A DNA stretch of 64,000 nt from Mycoplasmoides alvi ATCC 29626. GTDB lineage: Bacteria > Bacillota_I > Bacilli_A > Mycoplasmatales > Mycoplasmoidaceae. The position numbers were made by a program, and so were the translations under genes. Each line of letters opens with the position of its first letter. Position 1 is the stretch's first letter. Below are positions 1 through 11,787 of this stretch, in pieces. The notes under the pieces were generated by a model. That model saw nothing but the letters and a program-made list of their open reading frames with translations. It did not search any database and was not told where the DNA came from. Location of the stretch: positions 59,416 through 123,415 of the forward strand of contig NZ_KL370825.1 in the NCBI RefSeq assembly GCF_000701785.1, written 5' to 3'.

Positions 1-37
1 GAGTTTATCCGTTTAATTTAAAGGATAAATTGTTTTA

Positions 38-2338
38 ATGTCAATAAACAAGCATTTATATATTCGTAAATTAGATTTTTTAAATTATTTTGATAGACCT
101 TCATTATTTTGGCGTTTAAATAATGAAGAGATTGAAAGTATTTTTCAATCATATTCAAAACATTATGATGATAATTTTATTTTTGAATATGAACAAGATA
201 TGGATGAATTTATTGAATTTGATCCATTAGATGTTTATGAAAATTATAAGATTATTAAATTAACTGATGAAAGTAATCCCCGTTTTATTGAAGGGAAAAT
301 TATTAGTAATAAATTTTCTAATTTTTTAATAAATTACAGTAAGAAAACACTTAATATTTTTAATGTAATTGATTTTGATATTTTGTACCCAAATGATATT
401 TTTGATCTTGAAACAAAAGCCAAAGAAATTTTAAAAACAATATTGAATACTAAAGTACCAACAATTTTTTTGCATCCAATATTTATATTTAATTCTGCTG
501 TTGCTTGCCCTGTTGCAATTACATACATTAATGAAAAACATTATGAAATAAATTTTGTTAAAGGTTCAACAGGAACAAATAGATCTGATGTATTGTCTTT
601 ATATTTTCAAATTGAAATAACTAAAAAAAATCTTTCTAATTTAAAAAACGCTTCATTATTTTTAATTGCAAAAGAAAGAAAACCTAAAGGTTCAGTTTCT
701 TTTACTATTGTTGATAGTATTCAGTTAACTAAAGCAAACAAATATCATAAAATTGATTTAAATAACAATGATAATAATGGTTTTAAAGAAAAATCAAAAT
801 ATAAATGTCAATCAATTCAAATTTCTGATTTAATAAAAGGTAATTCTTTGCAAGATTTTGAAATTCTACAAAAAAAAGATATTAATGAAAAAAATAAATA
901 TGTGATTTTTTTGAAAAAATATAAAAATGTAATTGATAATTTTTGAAATATTATTACAGAAATTAAATTAAATAAACCTAGTAAACAGTTATATGTTCCA
1001 TTTTCTTCTAAATTTGATTCATATTGATTGAAATTTAATTATCAGCGGGAAGTTCGTAAGGTTTGAGGTTTAGAAAATGAATTATTTTCTTATTCAGGAA
1101 AATTAGTTACATTTAGTAAAGCTTTTGGTTTTGTAAACAAATTAAAAAAAAATACAAACATTTCCTTAGAATTTTTTTTAAATTGTAAATTTTATCCAAC
1201 TTTAATTAATTTTTACTCAATTTTTTTAGATGAATACAACAAAATGGATTTAACTAGTTTTTTAAATTTAAATTCATGAGATGAAGAAAAAATTAAACAA
1301 TTGTTTTTCACAATAAAAAACAAAATGTTTAATGATGATAAATATGAGTTAGGCACATGAAAAACTCAAGAAATTATTTGATATCGTTTAATTAAATTCC
1401 CTGTTAATAACATGAATAACATAATATATTTTACTGATTTAAATAAAGACTTTGAACCATTAAAAAAGAAAAAAATTTATTTTGATTTTGAAACAATTAA
1501 TCCAATAATTAGGGCCGTAGATAACTCATTTCCATATGCACAAATAATTACTCAATGTTCTATCATTAAAGATAATGGAAAAAATGAAGAATTAAACTGT
1601 TTGAATTTAATTATTGATCCAAAAAATATAACAGTTGATTTTTTTAAAAAAATTATAGACAGTTTGTATGTAAACAATGCTAATGAATATAGTTTTGTTG
1701 TATATAATGCTAGTTTTGAATCGAGTCGTTTAAACGAATTAAAAGAATATATAAAGGATCCAATATATGATAAAAAAATTGATGCCATCAATGCAAATTT
1801 ATATGATTTAGCAAAATGGTTTAATGTTAATACAAAAGATTGATATATTTGAATTAAAAATTTACTAGGTTTTTATAGCATTAAAAATATTTTAACTTTA
1901 CTACCTCAAAGTTTTTTAGATGAATCAAAAACAGTAAGTTACAAATCTTTAAATGTTCAACGAGGCGATAAAGCACAAGCAATAACATCTTTACGTTTTT
2001 TCAATGCATTAAATGATGATAAATGAGAAGAAATTTCTAATGACTTATGTAAGTATTGTGAAAATGATGTTAGAGCAATGATAGCAGTAGAAAAATTTGG
2101 ATTGAAACTTCTAGAAATGAACAAATTAGAGCCAAAAGAATTTAATATAGATTTAGAAATTTTTTTAACATTAACTTCTTCTATCAATTTAGATACAAAA
2201 GAAACATTTCAAAATTTTTTAAATAAATTAAAGGCATTACCAGAAGTAACTTTTTTAAATCAAATAAAACAAATGGAAGCAACATTATTATCAATGAAAA
2301 ATGAATTAAAAATAATTAATTCTTTAATAAAAAAATAA
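38..2338 (+). CDS. DUF2779-type, DnaQ-like nuclease family protein
   Basis: The reading frame gives 766 residues with several TGA codons read as Trp. An AAAGGA ribosome site sits about 10 bases before the ATG. The C-terminal half has three motifs like a DEDD 3'-5' exonuclease: FDFET near residue 487, then VVYNASFES, then YCENDVRAM. This matches the DUF2779 family that is widespread in mollicutes. The N-terminal half has no motif I can name. The biochemical function of the family is not established to my knowledge; a nuclease role is inferred from the DFET/END pattern. It is followed by the P1-like adhesin on the same strand, 117 bases downstream. Confidence 0.7.
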
Positions 2339-2455
2339 TTTATCTAAGCATATTTTCATACTAAAAAATAGTTCCATTTATAATTTTTGTGCGATTGAAA
2401 TAATTGCGTAAATGAAATTAAGTTATTTAAATTTTTGCATAAAGGGTAAATAATA

Positions 2456-5400
2456 ATGAATTTGTTAAATTTTGTTAATAGTAAGAAAATTAAATTTAAA
2501 AAAGGAAAGATACAAAATAAAAAATTAATTATTGCTACAATAGGAGTAACCACTTTGTTAGCTGGTGTTGGTAGCACAATTTTGATGTATTCATTAACTA
2601 CTTCTAATGATACTTCGATTAAGCAAATTGAACAAGATAATTCTGTAGATACTTCTTTATTGGTAACTAATGGTAACACATTTACAGATCAAACTGGTGT
2701 TCAAATAAGAACAAATTATGTAAATGGTTTTGAGTCTATAGATGTACTTAGTCATGATGGATCAATTACTGGCAATAAATTAGTTTTAACCACTTATACT
2801 AATGGGACTCAATTAAATTATGGAGTTGGTTTAGTTGATTCTGATTACAACATTATTTCAACATGAGCAATGCCAATAGTTGGTGAAACATACAAATGAA
2901 ACTATACAACTAATATCATTCCAGGTAGTGACAATGAAACATTTTTTGTTTTAGCAGGTATTAGTAATATTGCACATGCATTAAATACTGTTTATACTAA
3001 CTATAATTCAAGTGCAACAAATTTTGAAGATGTTGTTACTGTCGATTTAACATCTGCTCCTTCAATTAAAATTTTTAAAATAAATGTCACTAACAATATT
3101 ATTAGAAGTGATAGTGTAAATCCAGTTTATGATTTTAAATATCCTACTTATGATGATCAACCAACTTACAATAATGGTTTAAAGTTTTTTACAAAAACTG
3201 GTAATTTTGCATCCAATTTAATTCAACAAAGTGGATATGCTAATAATAGTTCATATGCATCTTTTGGTTATTTACAATATTTATTTTATGGTCAATTATT
3301 TCAATATAACTACAATAGTTCTGATAACACAGATGAATTTGCATTATTGTCATCATATTTAGGTTCAGATCCAGGTATGGGCAACTTATATGGATATTAT
3401 AATTCTACAATTAACAAACAATCTTCAGCATTAGGGTATTATGAATATTTTTATAATGAAGTTTTAACGCCGATGATTGAAGGAAATCCAAAAAGTTATA
3501 CTACAACTCCATATGTTCTTAATTCAAGTGCTCCAACAAGAACTAATTATAAAGTTATTGATCAAGCAGGTAATATTATTGAAGCACCAATAAGTGATCA
3601 ATTAACATCTGATGCTGCATTGTCAATTGCTTTTATGACTGATTATCGAGCAGCAAACATTCCTTCTAGTTCTGATAATACTGCTAGTTTGACAGGGGCA
3701 ATGACTAGAGTTGGTCATAATGAATATAATATAGTTCCAGGATGATTTATTTTTAAACCTAATATTAGTCCTGATTGAGTATCATATGGATATACTTTCA
3801 CAAATATAAATTATACAACAGCTAATGGAATTTGAGGAACAGCAGTTGGATCATTTTATGATGTGAACAATAATGAATATTTAACATTATTTGCTGCATC
3901 AATATGGGTGACTAACAATAGGTTTGTTCATTTTAAAATACAGAATTTTGATTACTTTAGTCTCCAATATACTAAATATGGTTCAAGAAATATTATAAGT
4001 CCAAATAATTCTAATAATATTTTGCCTTTTGATGTTAGTACAACTAGTCAAATTTGGAATAAATCAATGTTTATGAAAGTTTTAGATCCAATTAACAGAA
4101 TTATATCTTTTTCAATAAATACAGATAAGATAGGTATTTTTATTAATGAAATAGGTAGTTGAATTTTAAGTGATAAAAATTTATTCAATTTATCACAACC
4201 ACTTATTAATTTTCAATATAACATTAAACTTAAACTTTTTGGTGTTATTACAAACACAAATATATATTCATACATTATTAATAATAATTCTTTATCTAAT
4301 TATACTGATAATGATGTTAATAGTCGTCAATTGGATACGCCATTAATTAGTGTATCTCATGTTTCTGGTGAAATTATTTTAGCTGATAATTTTGTCTATA
4401 ATCCAGATGATAAAGGTGAATTAAATGGAGTTATTATTGGCATTAATGGTTTAGTAACAACAGTTAGTCAAGTTTATTCAATTCAGACAATAACAGATAC
4501 GACAACTAACAATGCTTCAGTTATTGGTGTTTTATCACCAAATCAAGTTGGTTATCAAGTTGTTAGAAATGATTCTGATTTTTCAGCTAATGAACGTAAC
4601 TTGAGTATTTCACAATTGTATACAGAATACACTAGTCAACAATTATCTTCATTATTTGCTGTCGGAGCAAGAACAAATGGAACTCAATTCGTATCACAAA
4701 AAGGTTTTATTGCTCCAAAAGCTGATTTTAGTAGTATTTCAATTCAAGAAGTTATTGTTTATAATGGAAATACAATGTTTGGTTTTGCAATTAAAGCAAG
4801 TGATTTAGCTGAATCAGTTCAAAATAATACTTATGACAAATGGGAAGCTAAATATACAGATGTATTTGTAAATCTTGTATTATCAGTTGTTTGATATCTT
4901 GAAGTTTCTAATGTAATTAATAATGAAATATTGAGAGCAACAAGTGTTCTTGATATGGTTAACATGTATAATAATGATTTTAATGGTTTTCAAAATAAAT
5001 TTTTTAATTTAATAGTAACTCGAATTGATAATCGTAATGATTCGTTGCAATATTACTTAAGAATTTCTGATTATAATTTAAATACCAATAGCATTACTTT
5101 TCATACAACTGCTGTTACACAACAAGGAGAAGTAATTTTAGCAGTTGCAAATCCGAGTCAAAGCGGATCTACTAATTTTAACTATACCAATGTGTTTGCA
5201 TCTTCAATTGTTGATAATACAATTTTGTATTTAATTATTGGACTTAGTGTAGCTGTTGGACTAATTATTATTTTAGGTTTAGCAATTGGAATTCCAATGC
5301 ATAAGAACAGAAAAGCTATTCAAATGGAATTTAAATTATCAAATAAAAAAATAGATGTTTTAACTTCAGCAGTTGGTAATGTGTTTAAATCATTAACAAA

Positions 5401-5707
5401 GAAAATTGATGATAATAAACATCCAAATTTATTAAAAAACAAGCAACCAACTCCAATTAAAAGGACAACTACTTCTACAGTTAAACCTCCTATTAATCCA
5501 GTGAAAACTAATTTAAATCAACAAATGAAACCTAATCCAATACCAAAGAAACCTAATTTTAATGTTAAACCTAATGTAAGTAAAACAGCAGAAACTGCCA
5601 GCAAATCAACTACCAATATCCATTCTGACACTATAAAAATTAAACCTAAATTCACTCCTATTAAACCTGGTGCACCTAAACCATTTATGGGACCTAAAAA
5701 AAATTAG
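2456..5707 (+). CDS. P1-like cytadhesin
   Basis: A 1083-residue protein after merging TGA-split pieces; AAAGGG precedes the ATG. It has an N-terminal signal/anchor helix (about residues 24-46), a long extracellular region rich in Asn, Ser, Thr and Tyr, and one strong C-terminal transmembrane helix (about residues 923-945). The helix ends in GLAIGIPMHKNRK, then a basic, proline-rich cytoplasmic tail with KP/PKP repeats. This architecture and the GxGIGIP-type membrane exit are typical of P1/MgPa-type adhesins of the M. pneumoniae cluster. The ectodomain is shorter than M. pneumoniae P1, and I could not recognise sequence identity by eye outside the C-terminus. A terminator follows. Confidence 0.6.
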
Positions 5708-5778
5708 TAAATTTTAAAACTAATTTATTAAAAATTATTAATTATTTATTTAAATATAATTTTGAACAAAAAGAAAAG

Positions 5779-5826
5779 TGCAATATCTCATAATAAAAAT
5801 ATTGAGAATTGCATTTTTTTATTTTT
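5779..5826 (+). terminator. rho-independent terminator after the P1-like gene
   Basis: TGCAATATCTCA (5779-5790) pairs imperfectly with TGAGAATTGCA (5803-5813) and is followed by a long T run. It lies 70 bases past the P1-like stop and separates it from the convergent GT island. Confidence 0.7.
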
Positions 5827-5850
5827 AAGATTATTTAATATATATCTACA

Positions 5851-6959
5851 TTAATTTTTGTTTATTCAATTTAATCATTTGGTTTCAAACTGCTCAAGAG
5901 ATAAATTGTTTTTAGCAAATTCAATACAATTTTGAACTAATTGATTGTATTCATTATTTGACAAATTCATAATTTTATTAATTGCTTCTAATCACAACTT
6001 GGAATCAAAACTATCAATTAATTTGCCCCGAGTATCATCAATTAAAAAGCTAGCATTTAAATATGTGTTAGCAATGATGCATGGAATTCCATGTGATAAC
6101 GCTTCAACAACAACAATTGGAAAACCTTTATATTTTGACGGCAATAAGAGTAACTTTATTTTATTTAAGATAAAATTTATATTTTCATTTTTAAATGGTC
6201 CATGCAAAATAATATTAGGATTATTTTCTATTAAATGTTTATCAGGCCCATCACCATAAACATGAATTTGAATTGGTTGATTATTCTTAATAGCTTCATT
6301 TGTCATTTCATTTAAAAATTGAATATTTTTTTGTTTATTATCCAATCTACCAATGAATGCAATTTCATTGCGCTCGCTTGTGTGTGTGTGGAAGATACAA
6401 CTCCTGATGCTATTGGATAAATATTTTTATTTGAAATTAATTTTTTATCAAGAAGATAATGTTTATCTTTAGTCGTAAATGTTACAATATTTGGAAAAAA
6501 TATTCTTTTTTTTATATTCAAAAATTTTTTTATTAAATTAGTAAAAATATCTTTTCCTAAAATCAAATTTCAATCAAAATGTTGAACTCAAATGTATTTA
6601 ACATTTTTTATAAAAGTTATTTTTGTAGCAAAATTATTGTCAATTACAATATTAATATTTTCTTTTTTTATTCATTTATTGGCTAACTTATTTACTTTAA
6701 AACCAATGATTGTAAGTTTTAAATATTTAATAAAAAAAGAATAATTTTTATAATTTAATTTTGATTTGTTGAAATAATCATGATAAATAAAATGATATTT
6801 ATTATTTTTTACATTTTGGATATTCCTAGATGGTATATGACTTAATTCATATACTTCATGTCCTGCATCTAAAAAAATTTGAATTAATTTTTTAGAGTAT
6901 GTTTCCATTCCTCCTAATTCAAAATGAGGTTTAGAATTTATTATTAAAATTTTTTTCAT
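5851..6959 (-). CDS. GT4 glycosyltransferase copy 1 (phase-variable, OFF here)
   Basis: A GT-B fold family 4 glycosyltransferase with TGA as Trp. The N-terminal domain begins MKKILIINSKPHFELGGMET. The C-terminal donor domain has IAFIGRLDNKQKN, VYGDGPD and PSKYKGFPIVVVEALSHG. A (CA)6 tract on the coding strand lies in the inter-domain linker. The upstream frame runs out of phase and stops at 6312, giving about 215 residues. With n=5 or n=8 the two halves join into about 368 residues, so n must be 2 mod 3. Copy 1 also has Lys in place of the first Glu of the EX7E donor motif, unlike copies 2-5, so it may be impaired even when ON. The C-terminal half is nearly identical to copies 2-4. Confidence 0.8.
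6379..6390. repeat. (TG)6 tract in GT4 copy 1
   Basis: Six TG units, reading (CA)6 on the coding strand. Frame is restored when n is 2 mod 3; n=6 is OFF. Confidence 0.9.
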
Positions 6960-7017
6960 AGTAATTTTTAAACAATTTAATTATCAAATAATTAGTACAA
7001 ATATTAATAATATAAAT

Positions 7018-8126
7018 TTATTTTTCATTAATTAAGTTTAATCATTTGCTTTCAAATTGCTCAAGAGATAAATTATTTTTAGCAAATTCAATACAATTTT
7101 GAACTAATTGATTGTATTCATTATTAGACAAATTCATAATTTTATTAATTGCTTCTAATCACAACTTGGAATCAAAACTATCAATTAATTTACCCCGAGT
7201 ATCATCAATTAAAAAGCTAGCATTTAAATATGTATTAGCAATAATGCATGGAATTCCATTAGCTAGCGCTTCAGCAATTACTAAACCAAATCCTTCAAAT
7301 TTTGAAGGTAATAAAAGTACCTTAATTTTAGATAAAATATTAACTATGTTTTTTTGATTAAATGCTCCATGCAAAATAATATTAGGATTATTTTCTATTA
7401 AATGTTTATCGGGCCCATCACCATAAACATGAATTTGAATTGGCTGATTATTCTTAATAGCTTCATTTGTTATTTCATTTAAAAATTGAATATTTTTTTG
7501 TTTATTATCCAATCTACCAATGAATGCAATTTCATTGCGCTCGCTTGTGTGTGTGTGTGTGTGTTAAAAGATATGATTCCTGGAACTATTGAGTAAATAT
7601 TTGTATTATTTTTTACTAATTTCTTTGCCAGAAGATAATCCTTATCTTTTTTAGTATAAACAACAATATTAGAAAATAAAAAATTATCTTTTATATTTAA
7701 AATTTTTTTAATAAATGCTGCATATTTATTGCTTTTATAAAATCATCAATCAAAATGTTGTACTCAAACATATTTTACATTTGGTAAAAATTTTAATTTT
7801 GGAAATGAAAAATTATTTTGAACAACAATATCTATTTTATTTTCACGAATAACTTTGTTAATAAACTTATTTTTTTTAATTGTATTGAAAAATGGTCCGA
7901 TTAAATTTTTTCATGTTTTGTTTCAAAATGTAGTGTTAGTTAACAAATGATAATTATCATTACTATTGCTACTATCAACTTCATTTCATGTATTATCAAA
8001 AGAACATGGCAATTCAAATACTTGAAAATTTTGTTTTAGAAATAAATTTATTAATTTTTTGGAATATGTTTCTATACCACCAATTTCAGTATGAGGTTTA
8101 ACATTTATTATTAAAATTTTTTTCAT
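7018..8126 (-). CDS. GT4 glycosyltransferase copy 2 (phase-variable, OFF here)
   Basis: Same family and layout as copy 1. The N-terminal acceptor-side domain starts MKKILIINVKPHTEIGGIET and differs clearly from copy 1. The C-terminal half carries SERNEIAFIGRLDNK, VYGDGPDKH and a complete EX7E motif (SKFEGFGLVIAEALANG). A (CA)9 tract puts the halves out of frame; the upstream frame appears to stop near 7479 after about 215 residues. n=8 would give about 368 residues. The gene is tandem with copies 1 and 3, with gaps of about 60 bases and no terminators seen between them. Confidence 0.8.
7546..7563. repeat. (TG)9 tract in GT4 copy 2
   Basis: Nine TG units; n must be 2 mod 3 for a full-length product, so n=9 is OFF. 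Confidence 0.9.
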
Positions 8127-8187
8127 AAGCAACAATTAATTTAAATGTGTGTATTTTTTAATTTAACTCAAAATATGTTAAATTAAT

Positions 8188-9311
8188 TTATTCATTAATC
8201 AAGTTTAATCATTTGCTTTCAAACTGCTCAAGAGATAAATTATTTTTAGCAAATTCAATACAATTTTGAACTAATTGATTGTACTCATCATTTGACAAAT
8301 TTATAATTTTATTAATTGCTTCTAATCACAACTTGGAATCAAAACTATCAATTAATTTACCTCGAGTATCATCAATTAAAAAGCTAGCATTTAAATATGT
8401 ATTAGCAATAATGCATGGAATTCCATGTGATAATGCTTCAACAACAATAAGTGGGAAACCTTCATATTTTGATGGCAACAAGAGTAACTTTACTTTATCT
8501 AAGATAAAATTTATATTTTCATTTTTAAATGGTCCATGCAAAATAATATTAGGATTATTTTCAATTAAATTTTTATCAGGTCCATCACCATAAACATGAA
8601 TTTGAATTGGTTGATTATTCTTAATAGCTTCATTTGTTATTTCATTTAAAAATTGAATGTTTTTTTGTTTATTATCCAATCTACCAATGAATGCAATTTG
8701 ATTGCGTTCGCTTGTGTGTGTGTGTGTGTGTTAAAGCTTTGAGAAAGACCTGGTATTATTGATGTAATTTTAGATGTTTTTTTAATTAATTTATTTGATA
8801 AGAAATATTTTTTGTCTTTTTCAGAATAAAGAACAACATTACTAAAAAACATTGAAGATTTCAAAAAAAATATTTTTTTAATTAGTAAGTATAGTTTATT
8901 TTCTAAATATTTTGAATAATCTGTATGTTGTACTCAAATGTATTGAGTATTTTTCATACAACTTATTGGTGTTATGGCTACATTAGAAATAACTAGATCT
9001 ATTTTGTTATTTACAATAAATTTTTTTAAAAATTTATTTATTTTGTAAGCTCCAATATAAATTTTTAATAAATCTAAAGCATTGGGTTTATTAAAATTTT
9101 TTACTTTTAAATTTTTAAAAAAATTAGGTTTTTCTACAAGTTGATAATTATTTTTTTTGATATTAAAACTTTTTTCTCAATAATCTTTATATATGAATTC
9201 AAAAACTACATAATTATTATTAATCAAGTTATTTATCAAGTGTTTTGAATATGTTTCAATCCCGCCAATTTCAGAGTGATGAGCAGGATTAATTATAAGT
9301 ATCTTTTTCAT
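8188..9311 (-). CDS. GT4 glycosyltransferase copy 3 (phase-variable, OFF here)
   Basis: GT-B fold GT4 protein starting MKKILIINPAHHSEIGGIET. The N-terminal domain diverges from other copies, while the C-terminal donor domain, with EX7E in SKYEGFPLIVVEALSHG, is nearly identical to copies 1 and 4. (CA)9 in the linker shifts the frame; the OFF product ends at 8646 after about 221 residues. n=8 restores about 373 residues. It starts 22 bases beyond the stop of GT2 copy 1, so the island probably forms polycistronic segments. Confidence 0.8.
8713..8730. repeat. (TG)9 tract in GT4 copy 3
   Basis: Nine TG units; full-length translation needs n of 2 mod 3, so it is OFF here. Confidence 0.9.
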
Positions 9312-9333
9312 ATAATAAATTTTTAGAATTTGA

Positions 9334-10361
9334 TTATTTACAAAACCAATTATATATTAATGGAAGTAAATAATCACATATTGGCACATTTAAATGTAAC
9401 CAAAAGTATATTTTCTTGAAACCTTTATAAGGTTTATATTTTTTTAAAAATATTTTTATTTCTTTTAGTGATGGAAAAAAAGTGTTTTCTATTTTACTCC
9501 ATTTAATTGCCTTTCTAAAACCTCCCATTTCACCAACACTTTGATAAATACAAAAATATGTTAAATAATCAAATGCTTCTTGGGAATTATATATATTTCA
9601 TTCTGGAAAACTTGTAAATCATTTTGTGTATATTTTCATTGTTTGAAATATATTATTTTTTCTAGAATTCCAGCAAACTGAATTTATATTATTTATTCGA
9701 TAACAATAAAATATTTCATTAGTTCAAAAAGCATTTAATTTCTTGCTTAATAAATATGCATTAAAATATACATCATCATTTGGTAGTTTTAATGAATTAA
9801 AACAGACACTATCTAGAAATATATTCTTTTTGTAGGCATAGCTACAAATTAAAAATTTATTTCCTATTTTAAAAGTATTCTCAAATGATCAAATTATTTT
9901 TTGAGTAATTTTATCATTAACACTAATATTTTCCTTAGTATTAAGTTTTTTATTATTGTCAATTTCAATTGAATTAAATAAAACTATATCAACATCATTA
10001 TTTTCAATAAATATTTTATTTAACTTATTCAATCATTGCCTATCACATATCCAATCATCTGAATCAACAAAAAGAATTATATCACCTACAGAATTTTTGA
10101 ATCCAATTTCTCTGGCTTTATTAGGTCCTTTATTTTCTTGATGAATTAATTTAATGATCTGCCTTGTGTGTGTGTGTGTGTTAGATCATCAACTAATTTA
10201 ATTAACGCTTCTTTATTTTTTTCATTGCTACCATCATTAACAATGATGATATCTTTTAAAAGATTCAAATCTTGGCAAATTAAACTTTCCAAACAAAATT
10301 TAGTTTGCTCAATTTTGGTATTGTAATAGGGAACAATGATTGAAAAAGTATAATTTGTCAT
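9334..10361 (-). CDS. GT2 glycosyltransferase copy 1 (phase-variable, OFF here)
   Basis: GT-A fold family 2 enzyme. The N-terminus has FSIIVPYYNTKIEQTKFC and IIIVNDGSN (nucleotide-binding strand and loop). Downstream in another frame come IIKLIHQEN and GDIILFVDSDDW, the acidic metal-binding motif. (CA)8 sits between VDDLT and RQIIKL. The upstream frame gives only 71 residues. n=7 or 10 (1 mod 3) would give about 341 residues. The C-terminal half (acceptor side, ending YNWFCK) is unlike the other copies, while the first about 100 residues are nearly shared by all tract-bearing GT2 copies. Confidence 0.8.
10165..10180. repeat. (TG)8 tract in GT2 copy 1
   Basis: Eight TG units. The ON state needs n of 1 mod 3; n=8 is OFF. 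Confidence 0.9.
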
Positions 10362-10367
10362 TTTTGT

Positions 10368-11412
10368 TTACTGATTTAATTTCTTTGAAAGACCCAATTT
10401 ATTATAGATTTTAAACAAAATTTTAGGAAATAAATAATCACAAATAAAAATATTAACATGAAGTCATATGTAAATTTTCTTTAAACCTTTATATGGTTGA
10501 TATTTTTTTAAAAATGATTTTATTTCTTTTAAAGATGGGTAATATATTTTTTCTTGTTTGGCTCATTTAATTGCTTTTCTAAAACCCCCTATTTTACCTA
10601 AACTTTTGTATATGCAACAAAATACTAAGTAATCATGTGCAATTTCTGAATTTCAAACATTTCAATTTGAAAAACTTGTAAATCAAGTTATATAAACTTT
10701 TAATCCATACTTTTCAGTTTTATTTTTGTTATTTCAACATATTGAATTTAAGTTATTTATTCGATAACAATAGAATATTTCATTAGTGCATAAAACTTCA
10801 TGTTCTTCACTTAGTAAAGAAGCATTAAAATAAGCATCCTCATAAGGAAGATTTAATATATTTCAAAACTTAACTTTATTTAGACATTTTCTTTTGTATG
10901 CATAACTTCATACTGCTATATAATTTTCATGAAATAATGAATAAAAAAAAGTTAATTTAATAATTTTGTTTTTAATTTTTTGGTTTTCTATTTTTAAATT
11001 TTCTTTAAAAGTATTGATTCCATCAAATCTTATTAAATCAATGTTTAAATTTTCTTTAAATATTTTATTTAATTTATTTAATCATTTTTTATCACATATC
11101 CAGTCATCTGAATCAACAAAAAGAATGATATCACCTGTGGAATGATCAAAACCAGTTTTTCTAGCGCCAGCTAATCCTAAATTTTCTTGATGAATTAATT
11201 TAATTATTTGCCTTGTTTGTGTGTGTGTGTGTTAGATCATTAACTAATTTAATTAATGCTTCTTTATTTTCTTTATTACTACCATCATTAACAATGATAA
11301 TTTCTTTTAAAAGATTTAAATCTTGGCAAATTAAACTTTCCAAGCAAAATTTAGTTTGCTCAATTTTGGTGTTGTGATATGGAACAATAATTGAAAAAGT
11401 ATTGGTGTTCAT
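10368..11412 (-). CDS. GT2 glycosyltransferase copy 2 (phase-variable, OFF here)
   Basis: GT2 enzyme starting MNTNTFSIIVPYHNTKIEQ. The ATG at 11412 is preferred over an upstream TTG because GGAAAG lies just before it. The tract is (CA)7 followed by AACAAGG instead of AAGG, an interrupted form that changes the counting rule: n must be 2 mod 3, so n=7 is OFF and gives about 70 residues. n=8 gives about 348 residues. Downstream motifs include GDIILFVDSDDW. Only 6 bases separate it from GT2 copy 1, suggesting co-transcription. Confidence 0.8.
11218..11231. repeat. (TG)7 tract in GT2 copy 2, interrupted flank
   Basis: Seven TG units next to an extra TGTT (interrupted TG run). The flank adds four bases relative to other GT2 copies, so the ON rule becomes n of 2 mod 3; OFF here. 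Confidence 0.85.
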
Positions 11413-11787
11413 TTTTACTTTCCAAAATACCAATTATTAAAAAAATAAATACTTTGTAAATTTTAATTTTATTTTTACATATATTTTATATTTATCCTAT
11501 TTTGGTAAAAATATTTGTATTTTTTTAAATATTCTATTAGTAATAAAATTATTTAATCAAAATAAATTTGGAAAAAATAAGAAATTTAGTTTTATATATG
11601 TTTTTCCATTTAAAGTGAAAGTTGCTACATTTTATTCTATTATTTTTACTTAATTTATGAAATTAAAAACTTTATTTTTTTAAAAAATACCTAAGAAAAT
11701 ATACAAAAAATTAATTTTAAATTTTTATATTTAATATTTATTTAAAATATACATAATATTTCAAGTATTTTTTATAAAAAAAAGATT
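11413..11787. other. divergent intergenic region between GT2 copies 2 and 3
   Basis: 375 bases, very AT-rich, between two divergent GT2 starts. It should hold promoters for both directions. A TACATAAT near 11749 is a possible -10 for the plus-strand gene, but the base composition makes this weak. I see no ORF, RNA or repeat. Confidence 0.4.

Noticed and set aside
5779..5826. Attachment site at the left edge of the GT island
   Set aside because: There is a simple terminator here, no direct repeat at the other edge and no integrase or transposase gene in the window.
5945..6259. Plus-strand ORFs repeated four times at 5945, 7112, 8279 and 14943
   Set aside because: They are antisense shadows of the conserved GT4 C-terminal half, similar to each other only because that half is repeated.
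6312..6566. Minus-strand ORF read as an independent small gene ending HSLVDWIINKKIFNF
   Set aside because: Its end is the GT4 donor domain read in the wrong frame after the CA tract; it is the OFF product of GT4 copy 1, not a separate gene.
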